Below are positions 9,734 to 32,058 of a DNA stretch of 64,000 bases, in pieces. Source of the DNA: Adineta ricciae (Eukaryota; Rotifera; Eurotatoria; Adinetida; Adinetidae). The translations under genes and the position numbers were made by a program. Within the stretch, counting starts at the first letter, position 1. Each line of letters begins with the position of its first letter. The stretch is from contig CAJNOJ010000016.1 in the NCBI GenBank assembly GCA_905250025.1, forward strand, positions 1-64,000, in the 5' to 3' direction. The notes under the pieces were generated by a model. The model did no database searches, had not been told where the DNA came from, and worked only from the letters and a program-made list of their open reading frames with translations.

Positions 9734-11745
9734 TTGGCAATGGGATTAACAAATGTTTCTAACAAATCATGATATTGAAATTCTGCTATTCGATACGAGC
9801 ATTATTGTGTCATATTAATTAGAAAACGGCATCGGGAGCAAGCTTATCATGAAGGCCAATGTGCATTGAAAATCTCTCAAATCAATATAAAATCAATCGT
9901 ACACCAACGCCTTAGATAAAACCTGCATTCATATTAGTTATGAATGTACTATTACCATCCAACAGGGGTCGTGTATACATAGAACATCAGATAGTCCTTT
10001 CCATATTTCGATATTCATAGATTAAATTTCATCAATACATTAAACATTAATGCAAGTCTGATTAGTAAATTGCATGATATCCATGCTAGTGCGATCGTGC
10101 TATTTACAGATGAAATAGAACACATTTCTTTTGTCAGTGTAAAACTGATGATCATTCATCGATGATTGAATGCACTGTCACGAATCGTTACAAAAAAACA
10201 ACAGTATGCCTCGATTATCATAATCGCTATGCAATCTATAATATTTCGCGATAGTCGTCATGTATGAAGTACTTGTAAATAATATCACGCACGAAATTTT
10301 ATCTGCGCAATTGGATAATAAACAATTAAAGGTTAAATATACAATTAAACGCGAAAGAAAACCGGTTACCTTTTCTCCACTTATGCCTACGTATGAAGCA
10401 AAATGCTTGTAACTTAATCTTGTTTTTCCTCTATTTGATAAGCTAAGAATAGAACAAAAAAATCTCTATCGTTGGTCAGATTTTCTCGTGTGATCAGTCA
10501 GTCATGATTTACCTTAGAACAAATCTCTTTCTCTCAGTGTCAAATTGAAACATGTTTTTTTCATTATGAATAAGATAATTGTTCCTGTTCATTGGCAGAC
10601 TTTTTTTTCAGAAAGAACCTGTCACTGTCGAGTATTATTAATAATCTCGACAGTTTTGTTGTTGCAATACCAAAGAAAAACAAACTTGTTTGCAAAAGAA
10701 CAAAATACTCGTGTTTGAAATCGAGGTACCAAATCAATTTATGCTCTTTCAAAGTATTCAATTCATAACGATATTCTATACAAACAGACTAATAATATGT
10801 CGTCTAGGTGTGACCGACAATCTCAAGATTTATTATTAGCCCGAACGGTAATAATTCCTTCTTTTTTTTTTTCTTTTATGTCTTCGTTGCATTCTCTATC
10901 AACATGAGAAAAGGCAACAACATCAGCGAAACACTGAAGCACCCTCGTCTATCTCGTTTGGTAAACTAATACAATTATTCTTTCTGTTGATATTTTTCAC
11001 CTACGCAATACACCTATTACTTCGTCTTATCATATAAGCATGTGATGTTGCTTGTTTGACAATTGTACTCCCATAAGTAGGTCAGTATATTTCTTGATAA
11101 GGAAAAAAATAAACATGTCTACTTGAAGAGATTTGATAAGAAAGAAGACTTTGGCATTTGTTAGTCCTATATTTCTTTCTTTTATTTGTTTTTTTTCTTA
11201 AATGTTAACTTAAACTAAATCATGATAATAATAATAATAATCCCGTTTACTCATCTGTCTGATTACAACAAGTTGTTTTCTCTTATTCAATACATCTCGT
11301 ATGTTGTACATCAAATAACTCGAATAGTCTACGTACAAAAAAAAAGAATGAAGATGTGAAGAAAAAGAAATTTGAGAGAAAGAAAAAGACAAAATGACGA
11401 CAAATCACACATAATGCCGCACATGGCCTTTGGTCATCATTACGCAAAAAAAACTTCTATGTCCGCTTGAATTTCATCCTAGACATGAGAAGAGAAGAAA
11501 CATCAATACAAGTTTATAACAAAAGAAGATCAAAAGACCGGTATAGGTGAAAACAAACAAGAAGAAAAAGAGAGGAGTAGATATTCACAAGTTATATGAA
11601 TGTGTGATGCTTCGCAAGAATGAATCCAAACACATACAGATACATATATATAGATATATACATAATGAAAATATCATATCATCGCTGCCTAACTACATTT
11701 TGATGCTTCGAGCAAGAACAAGAAAATGGCACAAAAATGGCAACG

Positions 11746-11780
<35 letters not shown>

Positions 11781-12303
11781 CGCAAGAAAAAAAACGTTTT
11801 GAAATATATACAATAGATATGGAACAAGACTATAACAGATATATATATATAATGTCGGAGTGCGCACTACAGAATGAATGAGAGACACATCGAAGAAATA
11901 ATTGGAATCTGAAACTTAACGTCTCAAATTGATCAATAATTCACCTCCTTATTCAAGTGTACAACCCAGCCTTTCAACTGCGTAAAACGCATCACGACTA
12001 CCCTGATGTTTACAAATGAAGAAAAAGAGAGAGAGAAAACCGTGTAGTAGAATAACAATACTGAAAGTCAGATCGAAATAATGCGTAGAACGGAAAAAGA
12101 AAAGTAGACGAAGACGTAGAAGAAAGAAAAAAAAATCATCACTGGGTAAGATAAATAACCTATCCTACTCAAGTTGTGTATGGATGTAACAAAGAGAGCT
12201 CTTCTAACTACAGAGTATATCAAAGGAAAAGTTTATAAAAGTAAAACAAAGAAACAAAATGACATATCAACAAAGATCTTCCCCTATGTTTTTTTGTCTA
12301 ACC
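9734..12303. other. Intergenic region between EGF-domain gene and Mnk
   Basis: No credible gene. The part near 12.3 kb is probably Mnk 3' UTR. It contains simple repeats: an (AG)n run at 11749-11775, TA-rich runs near 11640-11665 and 11840-11852, and (AAT)n at 11225-11240. Reading frames here are short and mirror these repeats. Confidence 0.6.
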
Positions 12304-15362
<3,059 letters not shown>

Positions 15363-17440
15363 TTTTCTTTCGTTTTGTTTAATTATTTGGAATAATAACT
15401 GAATTAAGTTTTCGTATCGAATAAATTTAGTCCCATCAAATATTTGTTAACTGATGGACGATCTTCTTTTTTTTCTTCTTCTTCTTCTTTCACTCACTCA
15501 CAACACACACACACTTTCGTTAGTCGCCGTGCGCGCGCACGATAGAAATAAAAGCTAAATAGAACAGAGCGCTTGCCATTTATATCGGCGTCAGTCGTGA
15601 TGTACTCTGTTCCTCTTTTTTCTCCTCTCTCCCTTCTCGTTCTTTTTTTCTTCTTTTTACCCGGGCAAACTGATGCCCGCTCAACGATTTGCTATTGCTC
15701 GACGTCATAAGACTATTCGCTGGAATTTTGTATGTGATATATCTCTCGTGTGGTACACATGAGAAAAAGATAAATTGAGAGACATGCCTAAACACGTGGT
15801 TGATTGTTTATATATATATATATATACACATCAGCTGATCAGAAAACGATAGCGCACTGTATTACGCATATGACAAAATATAGTCTGATGTTGATGATGA
15901 TAGGAACATGGGTGAATTGATTGCGTACGCTATAGTTAGTAAAAGAAAAGTCTAATTAGTCTGCTCTCGTTACATATATAACGACAGGCAGATGTACCAA
16001 TGATGATTGACACCGAAAAGTTATTCTCTCAGCTCAAACTTTCCATTATTAAATATTAGCTTTCGAAATAGACAAGAACTTATTGATTGATCGGCGACCT
16101 CGTTTTTTGTGTCTTCTACCAATAACGAAGCAACTGCCTACTTCCCATCTGGTTTCGATGGATAGTAAATTGAACATGATTTGATTAGTTGAAATCAGAC
16201 GGACAACAGATGTTTTCAATAGTTATGGCGTTTTCTCTTTTGTTCCTTTTCTTTCATTTAACTGTGATGATCGAATGACGCAGGAGAAGAAGCCCTCGAG
16301 CAGGGTGACCATTTTCTCACATATCTTCAAGTGTGAAAAAAGGATTAGAGAAGCTACAAATTGTATCGAGATAAAAAGAAGTGAATCAATTAGAAAATGA
16401 AAAGAATGCTATACGATACAAAGTTATGAAGTTGCACACGATTATAATCAATAAGAGTCTGGGTGTACGTTTATGCATACGGCACTTTCCGATACTTACT
16501 TTCAATGGCAACATAGATCTGGATGAGTATCAGATAATCGTCATGTGTCATTGACGTTTTTGAAAATCCATCATAATTTCTTGGTACATATTTGATAATG
16601 AAACTATGTCTAAGTCGGTTCACTTCCTATTTATAGCAAATTGACCTTGATATGGAAATTAGACTCTAATGATTAGAGTCTATCGACTTACATAGAGCAG
16701 AAAATCGGGGAGAAATAGTATTGTGACATCATGTGTAAAGGCATTATCATTTAGTTCTTACAAAATAAATTTGTAAGGCAATGTTCTGACGTGAAAAGCA
16801 TCGAAAGGGAAGATATAGGTCGAATTTGATTAATAATTTGCTAAAGCAGCTAGTATTTACGTTCTTCAATATTTACATAATCAGATACTCTTTAAAACGT
16901 TTTGCGCCTCACGCAATTCTATATAAAGAAAAACTTAAGCATACAGGAGCTTTCCTCTTGGTTTATTATTAGAAAGAAATAGTAATTGTCGTGCGTCATT
17001 GGAGTCAATCTTGCACATGATTTTATCGTTGATAAGCTTCCGGCATGATTTATTAGGTTTGCCATCTAACAATCTTCTACTATGAACGATAGTCTTGAAT
17101 TTATTTCATGTTCCTCGACTAAAAAGGCATATTTACACGCACGATTGTTCATCATACCATTCAAATCTCAATCTTATTTAAAGAAGAAAGTAAAACCAAA
17201 TCAGAACATGATAGAAACGACGCATTGTGACAAAATGATCATAGAAAAATAGTATAAAAACGCAATGGAGAAAGCACCAACGACGCAGTGAAAAACAACG
17301 AAATAAAAACATATTCACACATGCATAAGATTGAATGAAGAAAAGAAAACCAGCGAAAGAACTCTATACAAAGATAAGGACCGGATTAGAAAAAAGTATT
17401 GAAAAAGAGAAGAAATTCAGATAAATACTGAAAAGTTCGT
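15363..17440. other. Intergenic: Mnk promoter side and ROCK 3' side
   Basis: No credible gene. Near Mnk it has pyrimidine runs, an ACACACAC tract (15502-15513) and a GCGCGCGC-like patch (15529-15538). A perfect 23-bp palindrome (16660-16682) is centred at 16671. A (TA)n run is at 15812-15826. The part next to 17440 is probably ROCK 3' UTR. Confidence 0.6.
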
Positions 17441-24444
<7,004 letters not shown>

Positions 24445-25833
24445 ACTATTTCACGAGTATTAAATATATTTCATGATTGAGTATCTATGATACCGTTTAG
24501 TCTTACACATTTACTCATCATAGGAGAGAGAAAATCTAGAAAAAAAAAACAAGCATGTACTTTACTGATATCTAATCAAAGGAATTTGATTAAATCAACA
24601 AAGGAGAGGCGACGTAGAAGGATGAAAAAACAACAAACTCATACTCTCTGCCTACACTAAAACAAACAAGTAGGCAACACTAAATATATAGTGATATATC
24701 ATATATATATTATATGACTCAAGTTAATATCTAGTCAAACGTCAAGTGGATAATTTAGAACAGCCAATAGTAAAACAGTTCTAATAGTTACGATCTAATG
24801 ACATCTACTACTCGTTAGAAATTAGTACTAAGTAAGAGAACGCTAAGCGATCATCGATCCACGGATATGCATAGATGGAAGAATTGAACTTGTATATGAT
24901 AATTGGGAAAAAAATTCGCCGAGTGATATAGAAAAAAGATCTATTCGTACTTCCGTAGAACAAATGTTTTGAAAGATAAAAGCTGATAATAACTGTAGAG
25001 GCGTTTGTTGATTTCAGACAATATCAAATTGTTTTCTACATAATCAGTAATAAGTCGGACGTGTATGCGGATTGAATTCTATTGTCTACTTGAAAAGAAT
25101 ACGCACTGCGTGTGCTAATTGTATACCAAAGAAAAAAAGATAGATACTTTTGTGAATGAAGCCATGGTATGCAGCTCGTATAAGTCTATGTTGGATCATG
25201 GACTCATTGACACAGTTAAATGTCTCGTGGATTGGCGACCTGGAGTAGTTGCATTGATCAACGCTGCTCCGCAGCTCATTTTCAATTTTGTACACAAATT
25301 TGTATACAAATTGACAATATGATCAATTTTCATTATAATATTTTATTGACTTTAGCGTAAAAATCTTTACTGTCTGTGATTTCGCATGGGGTGACAGCAG
25401 CTTCCGCTATTCTGCTGTGTTTTTGAGAAAAAGTTGCCGATCAAGTAATATTTGCGGTGTTGTTCTCTGATGTGTCTATTTATTATCGAATGTACATAGT
25501 CAAATAAAGTGAATTTGACAACATGTAATGCATTGTAATAAGTGAAGCCCTCTTACATATATTTATATATTTATGGAGTTTGTCATATTGTTAATGGTAC
25601 ATGCGTTAGTATAAGAGGAAAACGTTTTTTCGACGTACTGATTATGCTCTAAAAATAGTTCTCAATCTCATTGATCAGCAGCACGTACTCACTGTAGATC
25701 GAGCTATTCCTTACTTGCTGCTGCTGACAATTAGTTAGTACATGTGTCGAATGATCGATAAAAATGAAATGTTATACTTTTGGCCGAAACAACATTTTCT
25801 TTATTGATTAATTGTCTTTAGTCCGTTTTATCT
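24445..25833. other. Intergenic: ROCK upstream region, Kv 3' side
   Basis: No credible gene. Contains TA-rich stretches (about 24690-24715) and nothing else I recognise. ROCK may have a non-coding first exon here. Confidence 0.55.
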
Positions 25834-27350
25834 TCAGAATTCACCTTGTTCTATAAGAATTTTCGGTAAACTGGCATTCCTCTTTTCATCCACATCAACC
25901 AGACCAATGGCTTTACTTCCATATTCATCTTCAACCATGACAAGGTGGGTCATACAACATATTTCTTCATTGATTTTCTGCTTGTCAATTGTATCTGATA
26001 CCAGGGTATAGATAATCTGTGCCAACTGTGGAATTGTTAAAACGCCGATAACACACGTCAGAAATTCGATAATTAAACCTGCCGACGTGGATGGTCGACT
26101 CGTTCCTTCACCTAACGATGTAAATGCATTGGTCGATATCCAAATAATTTCACTCAACGGTTGGGTATGATTCGTATTATTCAGAGAAAGATTTGTTAAA
26201 AATTCGACAGGTGATGATAGTTGTTCGAAAGCAAGCAGAAACAATGCGCAGAAAAGAACGATTAAGCCGATGGATTGAAATGACTCATAATATATTGATA
26301 ATCGACTAGTTAAGACATTCATAATCTGATAAGCACGAGCAGATATTCGAACACTTCGAAATATACGAGTGGTACATTGTATCACCAATAGAATGTATAA
26401 CCACATAGGTGGAACAGACTAACAAACAGATAGAAATATGTTCCTAACGGATAGGCATCGAGCTTCTTTTTTTACCCAAATGAAGAGAAAGAAGGCAATT
26501 GGTATTAGCGAGAGAATGTTGATGAGAATTAGAAACGGTGTCACATGTTGAAGTTTCGGCCTAATGAAGTAGTGTATACTGAGTTCGATGTATGAAAATA
26601 ACAAGACACCTATTTCTATAATTGATGTTTTGCAAATGAGGGTTCTTTCTTTAGCATCGTTTTTAAGAAACACAATGTTCGATAGTTCGAGAAGTACAAT
26701 CGATGTGATAATCGAAGAAATCGTTATCAGTCCACGGGTAATTCTTGTTAAATAGAAGTTTGTCCTCGAGATATCACTTGCGAATGTCGACCAAAATGCC
26801 CGACGATATTTTCCTGAGAAATAAACAAACACTCTCATGCGACTAAAGTCAAGAAGCCTTTTTTCGTGGTCGACAATGATGTGACTAATAACAAGTTAAA
26901 AATACTCGAATCGACTTACATATTTATTACAACACTACTCTCAAGTGACAAAACTCGATCAAATTTCTCGTCTAGCAGTATACTATTACCAGAAGGTATA
27001 TAATATTCAACGGTGATCAGATTTGAAATGATATCATATACCATTTGTATGTTAAAACCAAAAAATACGAGTTCATCGTAGAGAATTTCTGGTGGATAGT
27101 ACACCTCGGTCGATAAACATCCTTGATAAAGATAATAGGTAATTATGTAGTTAATTATTCCAGGTGTTCGATGAAAGTCATATTGTTCTGTTACAGGATT
27201 GAAATATTTCAGGCGTTGAAAAGGATTTCCTAGAAGTGTATGATAGTATTGGTTGAGTTGATGAGCGTATATAATTATTGGAGTTTTTTCATTTGATTCA
27301 TTGATTTGCACAAAATCCGAGCGTTGATGTAAGTTTTCTTCTTGCGCCAT
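25834..27350 (-). CDS. Divergent voltage-gated potassium channel-like protein (Kv), altered filter
   Basis: Three exons (26920-27350, 26476-26842, 25834-26418; introns 77 and 57 nt) give 460 residues in phase. Without the 57-nt intron a stop would interrupt the frame. Residues 1-140 are a Kv T1/BTB tetramerisation domain: FNPVTEQYDFHRTPGIINYI and YDELVFFGFN match the FFDRHPGVF and EEELAFWGI blocks. S1-S3 are hydrophobic segments in the second exon. S4 is RIFRSVRISARA, four arginines at three- to four-residue spacing. S5, pore helix and S6 follow in canonical order (EIIWISTNAFTSLGEG, then LTCVIGVLTIPQLAQI). The filter reads TSLGEG where Kv has TVGYGD, and the S6 PVP hinge is reduced to IPQ. 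It may conduct with different selectivity or act as a silent subunit. Located in the plasma membrane. Confidence 0.85.
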
Positions 27351-27452
27351 ATTATGTATTCGAATGCGCCAAGTAAAGGTTTCTTTTCAATTTTCAATAT
27401 AACAAAAAATGAAAGAAAAAAGAAAAAAGAAAGACGAAATCAATAATCAAAG
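27351..27452. promoter_or_regulatory. Shared divergent promoter region
   Basis: Only 102 bp separate the start codons of the minus-strand Kv gene and the plus-strand gene at 27453. Both 5' UTRs and promoters must lie here or overlap the genes. It contains a purine run (GAAAGAAAAAAGAAAAAAGAAAG-like) and no clear TATA box. Confidence 0.5.
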
Positions 27453-28340
27453 ATGAAGAAGGGCATGAAGGGAGATGTTGTTTTAAGTCCGTGCCAGATG
27501 CAAGCTGTACGACTGAATAGTTTGGAGAATCGTCGACTGCAAATTCAAATCAAATCTATGCGTGAAGATTTACAAACGTACCTTACTCGATTACATCGAG
27601 AAGAGCAAGGTTTGAAATATCATTTCAAAAATGTAGTTCGGGTGATTAAACCGAATCCAGCATATCAACGATGGAAACAAGCACACATGCACGAAATAGC
27701 ACAAGATGAAGCGAAAGATCTAATCGGTTTGACTGGATACGATGCCATTTTTCTTCAATTAGCTTTTATTATTCTCATAGAATCGATCAAAATGAGGGCA
27801 AGAATCAATTCAATCAGTGGCGAGCGATCAACTTCTTCTTCATCAAATAAAGCTCCAACAGAACCCGTTCGACCTTTGCTTTTACTAGTTGATCACAATG
27901 ATGAAAAACACACCGATTCTATCAATGGTAAAAACAAGCATTTACTTCGACCACGTACAACTCCAGTTCAAAAACGTTCCACTACTCAATCCCGAACAAA
28001 TCCTCTGATAGCTCTGCTTGATGAATATCCGAGTAATTCGAATCCTGCTTGTCAATCACAGTCACCACCCTATCTATTTGACTCTCCTTCGTTTAACTCG
28101 TCATCATCAATAGGTACCATGGGTTCACGTAGATTGTTTCCCAGCAAATTACTCGATCAACAAAAATCAGCGAATATTGACGTTGTCTATCGAATCGCTT
28201 TGCAAAATCAAATCGCGTTCAAAGCAATAGACCAGAAAGTTATCGACGAGCGTAAATTACAAGACAGAGACTTTGCTTTACAACATCGCGCACTCAAAGG
28301 CAGCATACGGATGGCTCGTCTTATAAATAAAATTAACTAG
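27453..28340 (+). CDS. Uncharacterised protein with N-terminal coiled coil
   Basis: 295 residues, one exon as modelled. Not recognised. Residues about 15-60 are charged and heptad-like (coiled coil). Around 90-112 there is a hydrophobic stretch (AIFLQLAFIILIES), possibly a buried helix. The middle (120-235) is low-complexity, rich in Ser, Thr, Pro and basic residues. The last 55 residues are again helical and charged (KAIDQKVIDERKLQDRD). No signal peptide. The head-to-head arrangement with the Kv gene suggests co-regulation only. An unrecognised intron could lie in the hydrophobic part. Confidence 0.65.
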   Translation: MKKGMKGDVVLSPCQMQAVRLNSLENRRLQIQIKSMREDLQTYLTRLHREEQGLKYHFKNVVRVIKPNPAYQRWKQAHMHEIAQDEAKDLIGLTGYDAIFLQLAFIILIESIKMRARINSISGERSTSSSSNKAPTEPVRPLLLLVDHNDEKHTDSINGKNKHLLRPRTTPVQKRSTTQSRTNPLIALLDEYPSNSNPACQSQSPPYLFDSPSFNSSSSIGTMGSRRLFPSKLLDQQKSANIDVVYRIALQNQIAFKAIDQKVIDERKLQDRDFALQHRALKGSIRMARLINKIN

Positions 28341-29771
28341 ACGTTTGTTTCCGTATTCATCGATGAATATGTGTTCTCGTTTTTATTTAATACAAAGTTG
28401 CATTAAGACACAAAATACAAACGAGATATCAAAATTACTATGTGCGTCATCTTATCAGTGCGATAATTAAGTTTTAGTAGCTTATTTCCTCATATTTCCT
28501 ATTGTTCTATACTAAGTCAAGAGTTCTGTTCATTCATAATTGTTACACAGACTGAATGACACTTCTATGACATAGTTAACTCCTGAAGATTATATCATTA
28601 GCAAAATCAATGTATACAGGGTATATCTCAGACGAAGAAACACACAATAATATAATGCTCACAGCGAGTAACAAGCTATACTCGTTGAGACTGACGCTTT
28701 TCTTTTTATTATAAGTTTTTCTTTTGTGAATACATGTGTTAATAATTAGATAAGACACGCCTTTATCTTGCAGTACAATTACAAGTGTGATCTCATTTTT
28801 GTAACTACTTCAAAGACAGGAAGGATCGAAATGAAAAAGATTCACAAGTGCGTACAAAAGTTCGATTGAATGCGGATAATACTGTTTGACATCGGCGCTA
28901 AATGATTAAGGTTAATTAATGACAGGGAGCTTCGTTTAAGGAACTTACTGGCTTCGAAAAAAGGATTAGATTTTTTAAATGTAATACAACATGCGTTCCG
29001 TTCCTAATTGTAGAAGAAAAAAACGATAGAAGAATTTCATTGAGAGCATCTTGTAGCGGAAAATCATGCGCGTTTATATTCACCGTCCTTTTAGGACAAA
29101 AGGAAAAGAAAACAGTGACTCGTCTGTTTATGCTCACCACTCGCTAAGAAAAACAAGAAATTGTTAATCAACAGCAGATTTCTCTATACTTTTCTTCTCG
29201 TTGAGATGCATTAAAACTAAGTCAATGTGTCAGTTTGAAATTGTTCAATACATTGACCAACTAATCACTCAAATGCGCTGTATACTCTTCGATAAGCTTA
29301 AATTTTTGTTTATCACAAATAAATCTCAGTAGATACGATTGAAAAATAATCGTATTAGCACAACGACCATGTTTTTCATCTTTCTCTATCACTGCCTTAT
29401 ATTCTTAACTTCCATTTCATTCGTTATTGGCAATCTGATGATTTGCAGCATCGCTAAATCTTTTCATGTTTTGGGATTTTATATAAGTACATACATATGC
29501 TCTTATTCTTCTTTGTTGCTATTCGATGAAAGAGTATCTTGTTTCAATGCGCCGAACACAAGGTTAAATTGTCTCTAGCTGAGAGAGACGCCTGGATGTC
29601 ATAGAAATTTATGTTCCAAAGAGAGCTTTAAGCTGCTGGCGTTCTTTTCGAGGAACAGAGTTCAATTCCACAGAACACATGTTAAAGGAAATAATATTAT
29701 TTACGTTCTAGGTCGTGTTCTTATTCTCTGCCTCTATTCTTCATCAATTTCCATTTGACAAAATATTCATC
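28341..29771. other. Intergenic, nothing recognised
   Basis: AT-rich; only short frames lacking domain character. The end next to 29772 is the presumed promoter/5' UTR of the receptor gene. A short in-frame extension (29715-29771) lacks an ATG. Confidence 0.55.
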
Positions 29772-31028
29772 ATGAATTTAACAATACTCATCAACGTTCC
29801 AAAAGAATACTCGTCAAATCTCCGTATAATTCTCACAGTTATCTTCGTTATCATTGCTGGAATTGGTTTATTCGGCAATAGTCTTGTTTTCCTTTCGATA
29901 GCAACTAACCGATTGAAATTTCGTCATTCACCAACAAATCTTCTTCTTGTTAATATGTCTTGCGCAGATCTACTGATTCTTGTTTTTAACATCTTTGACA
30001 TTGCACAGTTTGCGCTGGATGATAATTGGCCAACCGCTTGGCATCTTGGTTTGTTTATGTGTAAAATCGTTCGATTCATTCAAGTATTGGGCTGCTATGT
30101 TAGTGTACAAACACTACTGATTATTAGCATTGAAAGGTATGAACGCATGATGAGTTTGAAAGATAATCTCATAGTTGTTGTTTTTTCAGATATATTGCTA
30201 TTATTCATCCCGTCAAATCTTCTCAAATTAATCGTCGTCGACGTGTTTGTTGCATATTTATTTTAATATGGTCCATAGGGTTTCTTGCTGCTATGCCAAA
30301 TCTTTATCTACTTCAATTGCATTCGTTTTTCAATCGCCCGCATTATTTTATATGTGGTTTGTCAGATGATCGAGCAGATGCACATTTCATTATGTTCTAT
30401 AAATATACCGAGTCCGTGTTCTTCTTCTTTTTACCAGCCGTTGTACAAGTAAGCTGCTCTTTTGTTGAATTGTCTAGTTTTACTGATCATATTCCAGACG
30501 GTTGCCTACATGTTTATTTGCTATAAAATCTTTTTGGTCGATCGCGTTGCCCAAGCCCACTCTTTCGTCCAGCACACGCAAAAGACAAAGATCTCTGCTG
30601 TCCATCATCAATATTCGCATTTCAAACTAAGTTCTTCCTTTCCGTCGCCAATCAATGCGATTGTGTCAACAACGTCATCACCGCGTTCTCCCACTCATAT
30701 TATTACAACGACAACTACTCACGGAAACATCGCACGTAAAAAAGCAGTGATTATGTTAGTCATCATTGCTATATTTTATTTTATCTCATTTTCGCCAACT
30801 CAAATTAATTTCATCTATACCCAAATGAATCAATCGCATCATCTGTATGAATATCGCTTGTTTTTCGTCATAACTATTCTATTAGCACTATCATCAACTG
30901 CGATCAATCCGATTTTATTTTACATATTCAACAACTTTTTTCGTTATAACTTCAATGTTTTATTACGTTGTATTTGCCCACGGTGTCGTTTGTCATCGAA
31001 CATACATCAGAATATTCCTATGATTTAA
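29772..31028 (+). CDS. Rhodopsin-class GPCR, peptide-receptor type
   Basis: Three exons (29772-30136, 30190-30448, 30498-31028; introns 53 and 49 nt) give 384 residues in phase. Seven hydrophobic segments. Start chosen at the first ATG of the frame, which gives a short extracellular tail with an N-glycosylation site (NLT). TM1 has GLFGNSLV; TM2 has NMSCADLLIL; the first intron falls inside the TM3 motif and splicing restores ERYIAIIHP (the DRY box as ERY). ECL2 carries the cysteine that pairs with the TM3 one (FMCKIVRF). The third loop is long and Ser/Thr/His-rich. TM6 is FISFSPTQ, lacking the usual CWxP Trp; TM7 is NPILFYIF, with the usual NPxxY Tyr offset. The C-terminus is cysteine-rich (RCICPRC), possibly palmitoylated. 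Most like protostome neuropeptide receptors; ligand not assignable. Confidence 0.85.
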
Positions 31029-32058
31029 TAAATGTGAATGCTTTCCTGGCAACCTATGCCTTTCTATAGTTCTCTAAAGACTGTCCAACAAAAATCACAT
31101 GTGTACTATATGTCAGCATGATTTCCGAGCGAATGAGTACTGATGTTTTGAATCGGATGTAACCTAATTATTCAAAAGCGCCGAAATATTTGACAGCGTG
31201 CTTTCGCATGCACTTGAAGTAGGTTGAAATTCTACCATACATCGTTTATACTTCTCTCGTCAGTTAGTATACTCGGATAAGTTGTTGCTTTAAAGTTTTA
31301 AAGGATAATATCAGACATTCGTCATGTATGCTTACGTCTGAAAAATAGAGAAGAAAGAAAACTTTTTAATACGAACGTCTCTGTGAGAGCTTTCGTGTTC
31401 TTTAAGCCTTTCTCAAGATAGTTAACGATCCTTCTAAACTATCTATAATCCCCGATGGTAAATCACAATTTATATTTTAGAAAATCTTTCAGTAGTCTGC
31501 ACGCTCAATAATCTCTTTCATAAACGTGAAATATACCATTGTTGTTTCACGTTCGCAGTGTACTCACAGTCATTTCACAGAACATGAAAAGACATAATAA
31601 GAACTTTTCTGCAGTATGTTTTATATTTAAAAATAGTCTTTCTAAAAAGATGCACAGATGCTAAAATGGTTATAGATATTTTGCGACAGATTTCTTCCTG
31701 AATGCCAATGAAATTTGCATGAATTGATTTCTCTTGAAGATCAGATGTACCTCCAGAGCAAAAAGATTTAACTGGTACGAGTTGAAAACGTGTGTTATCA
31801 AACGATAACACGATGTTAATAGTGACAACAACTTCTTAAGTTTCCACTGGTCATCCTGGATTGTTCATTTTCCATGAATAAGAAGATATTCAAAAGATTT
31901 GTCTGCGTCTCGATGCAATGGTCATCAAGAGTTAACGCCATCTGTGTGTTTAAATTAAATCCACAGTTGGTTACTTTTCCATATTTTACGTTTGATGCAG
32001 TCAGTCAGATAGAACGAAAATTTAATGTAGGAAAAAGTCGAATAATTAAATAGAAACA
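31029..32058. other. Intergenic, nothing certain
   Basis: A minus-strand frame at 31575-31811 has reasonable composition (FDNTRFQLVPVKSFCSGG...) but no recognisable domain, no convincing start and a stop just upstream, so it is not called. The rest is AT-rich non-coding sequence. Confidence 0.45.

Noticed and set aside
8960..9765. Start of the EGF-domain gene at the upstream ATG 9765
   Set aside because: It would place the signal peptide 34 residues inside the protein and lies upstream of the TATA candidate.
11547..11888. Reading frames on both strands around the AG and TA microsatellites
   Set aside because: They are translations of simple repeats (runs of RE and LS) and have no conserved content.
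29339..29578. Plus-strand hydrophobic 79-residue frame upstream of the GPCR
   Set aside because: No ATG start, no link in phase to the receptor, and AT-rich sequence readily gives hydrophobic frames.
31575..31811. Minus-strand 78-residue frame
   Set aside because: Plausible composition but no ATG, a stop just upstream and no recognisable domain; splice partners could not be found.
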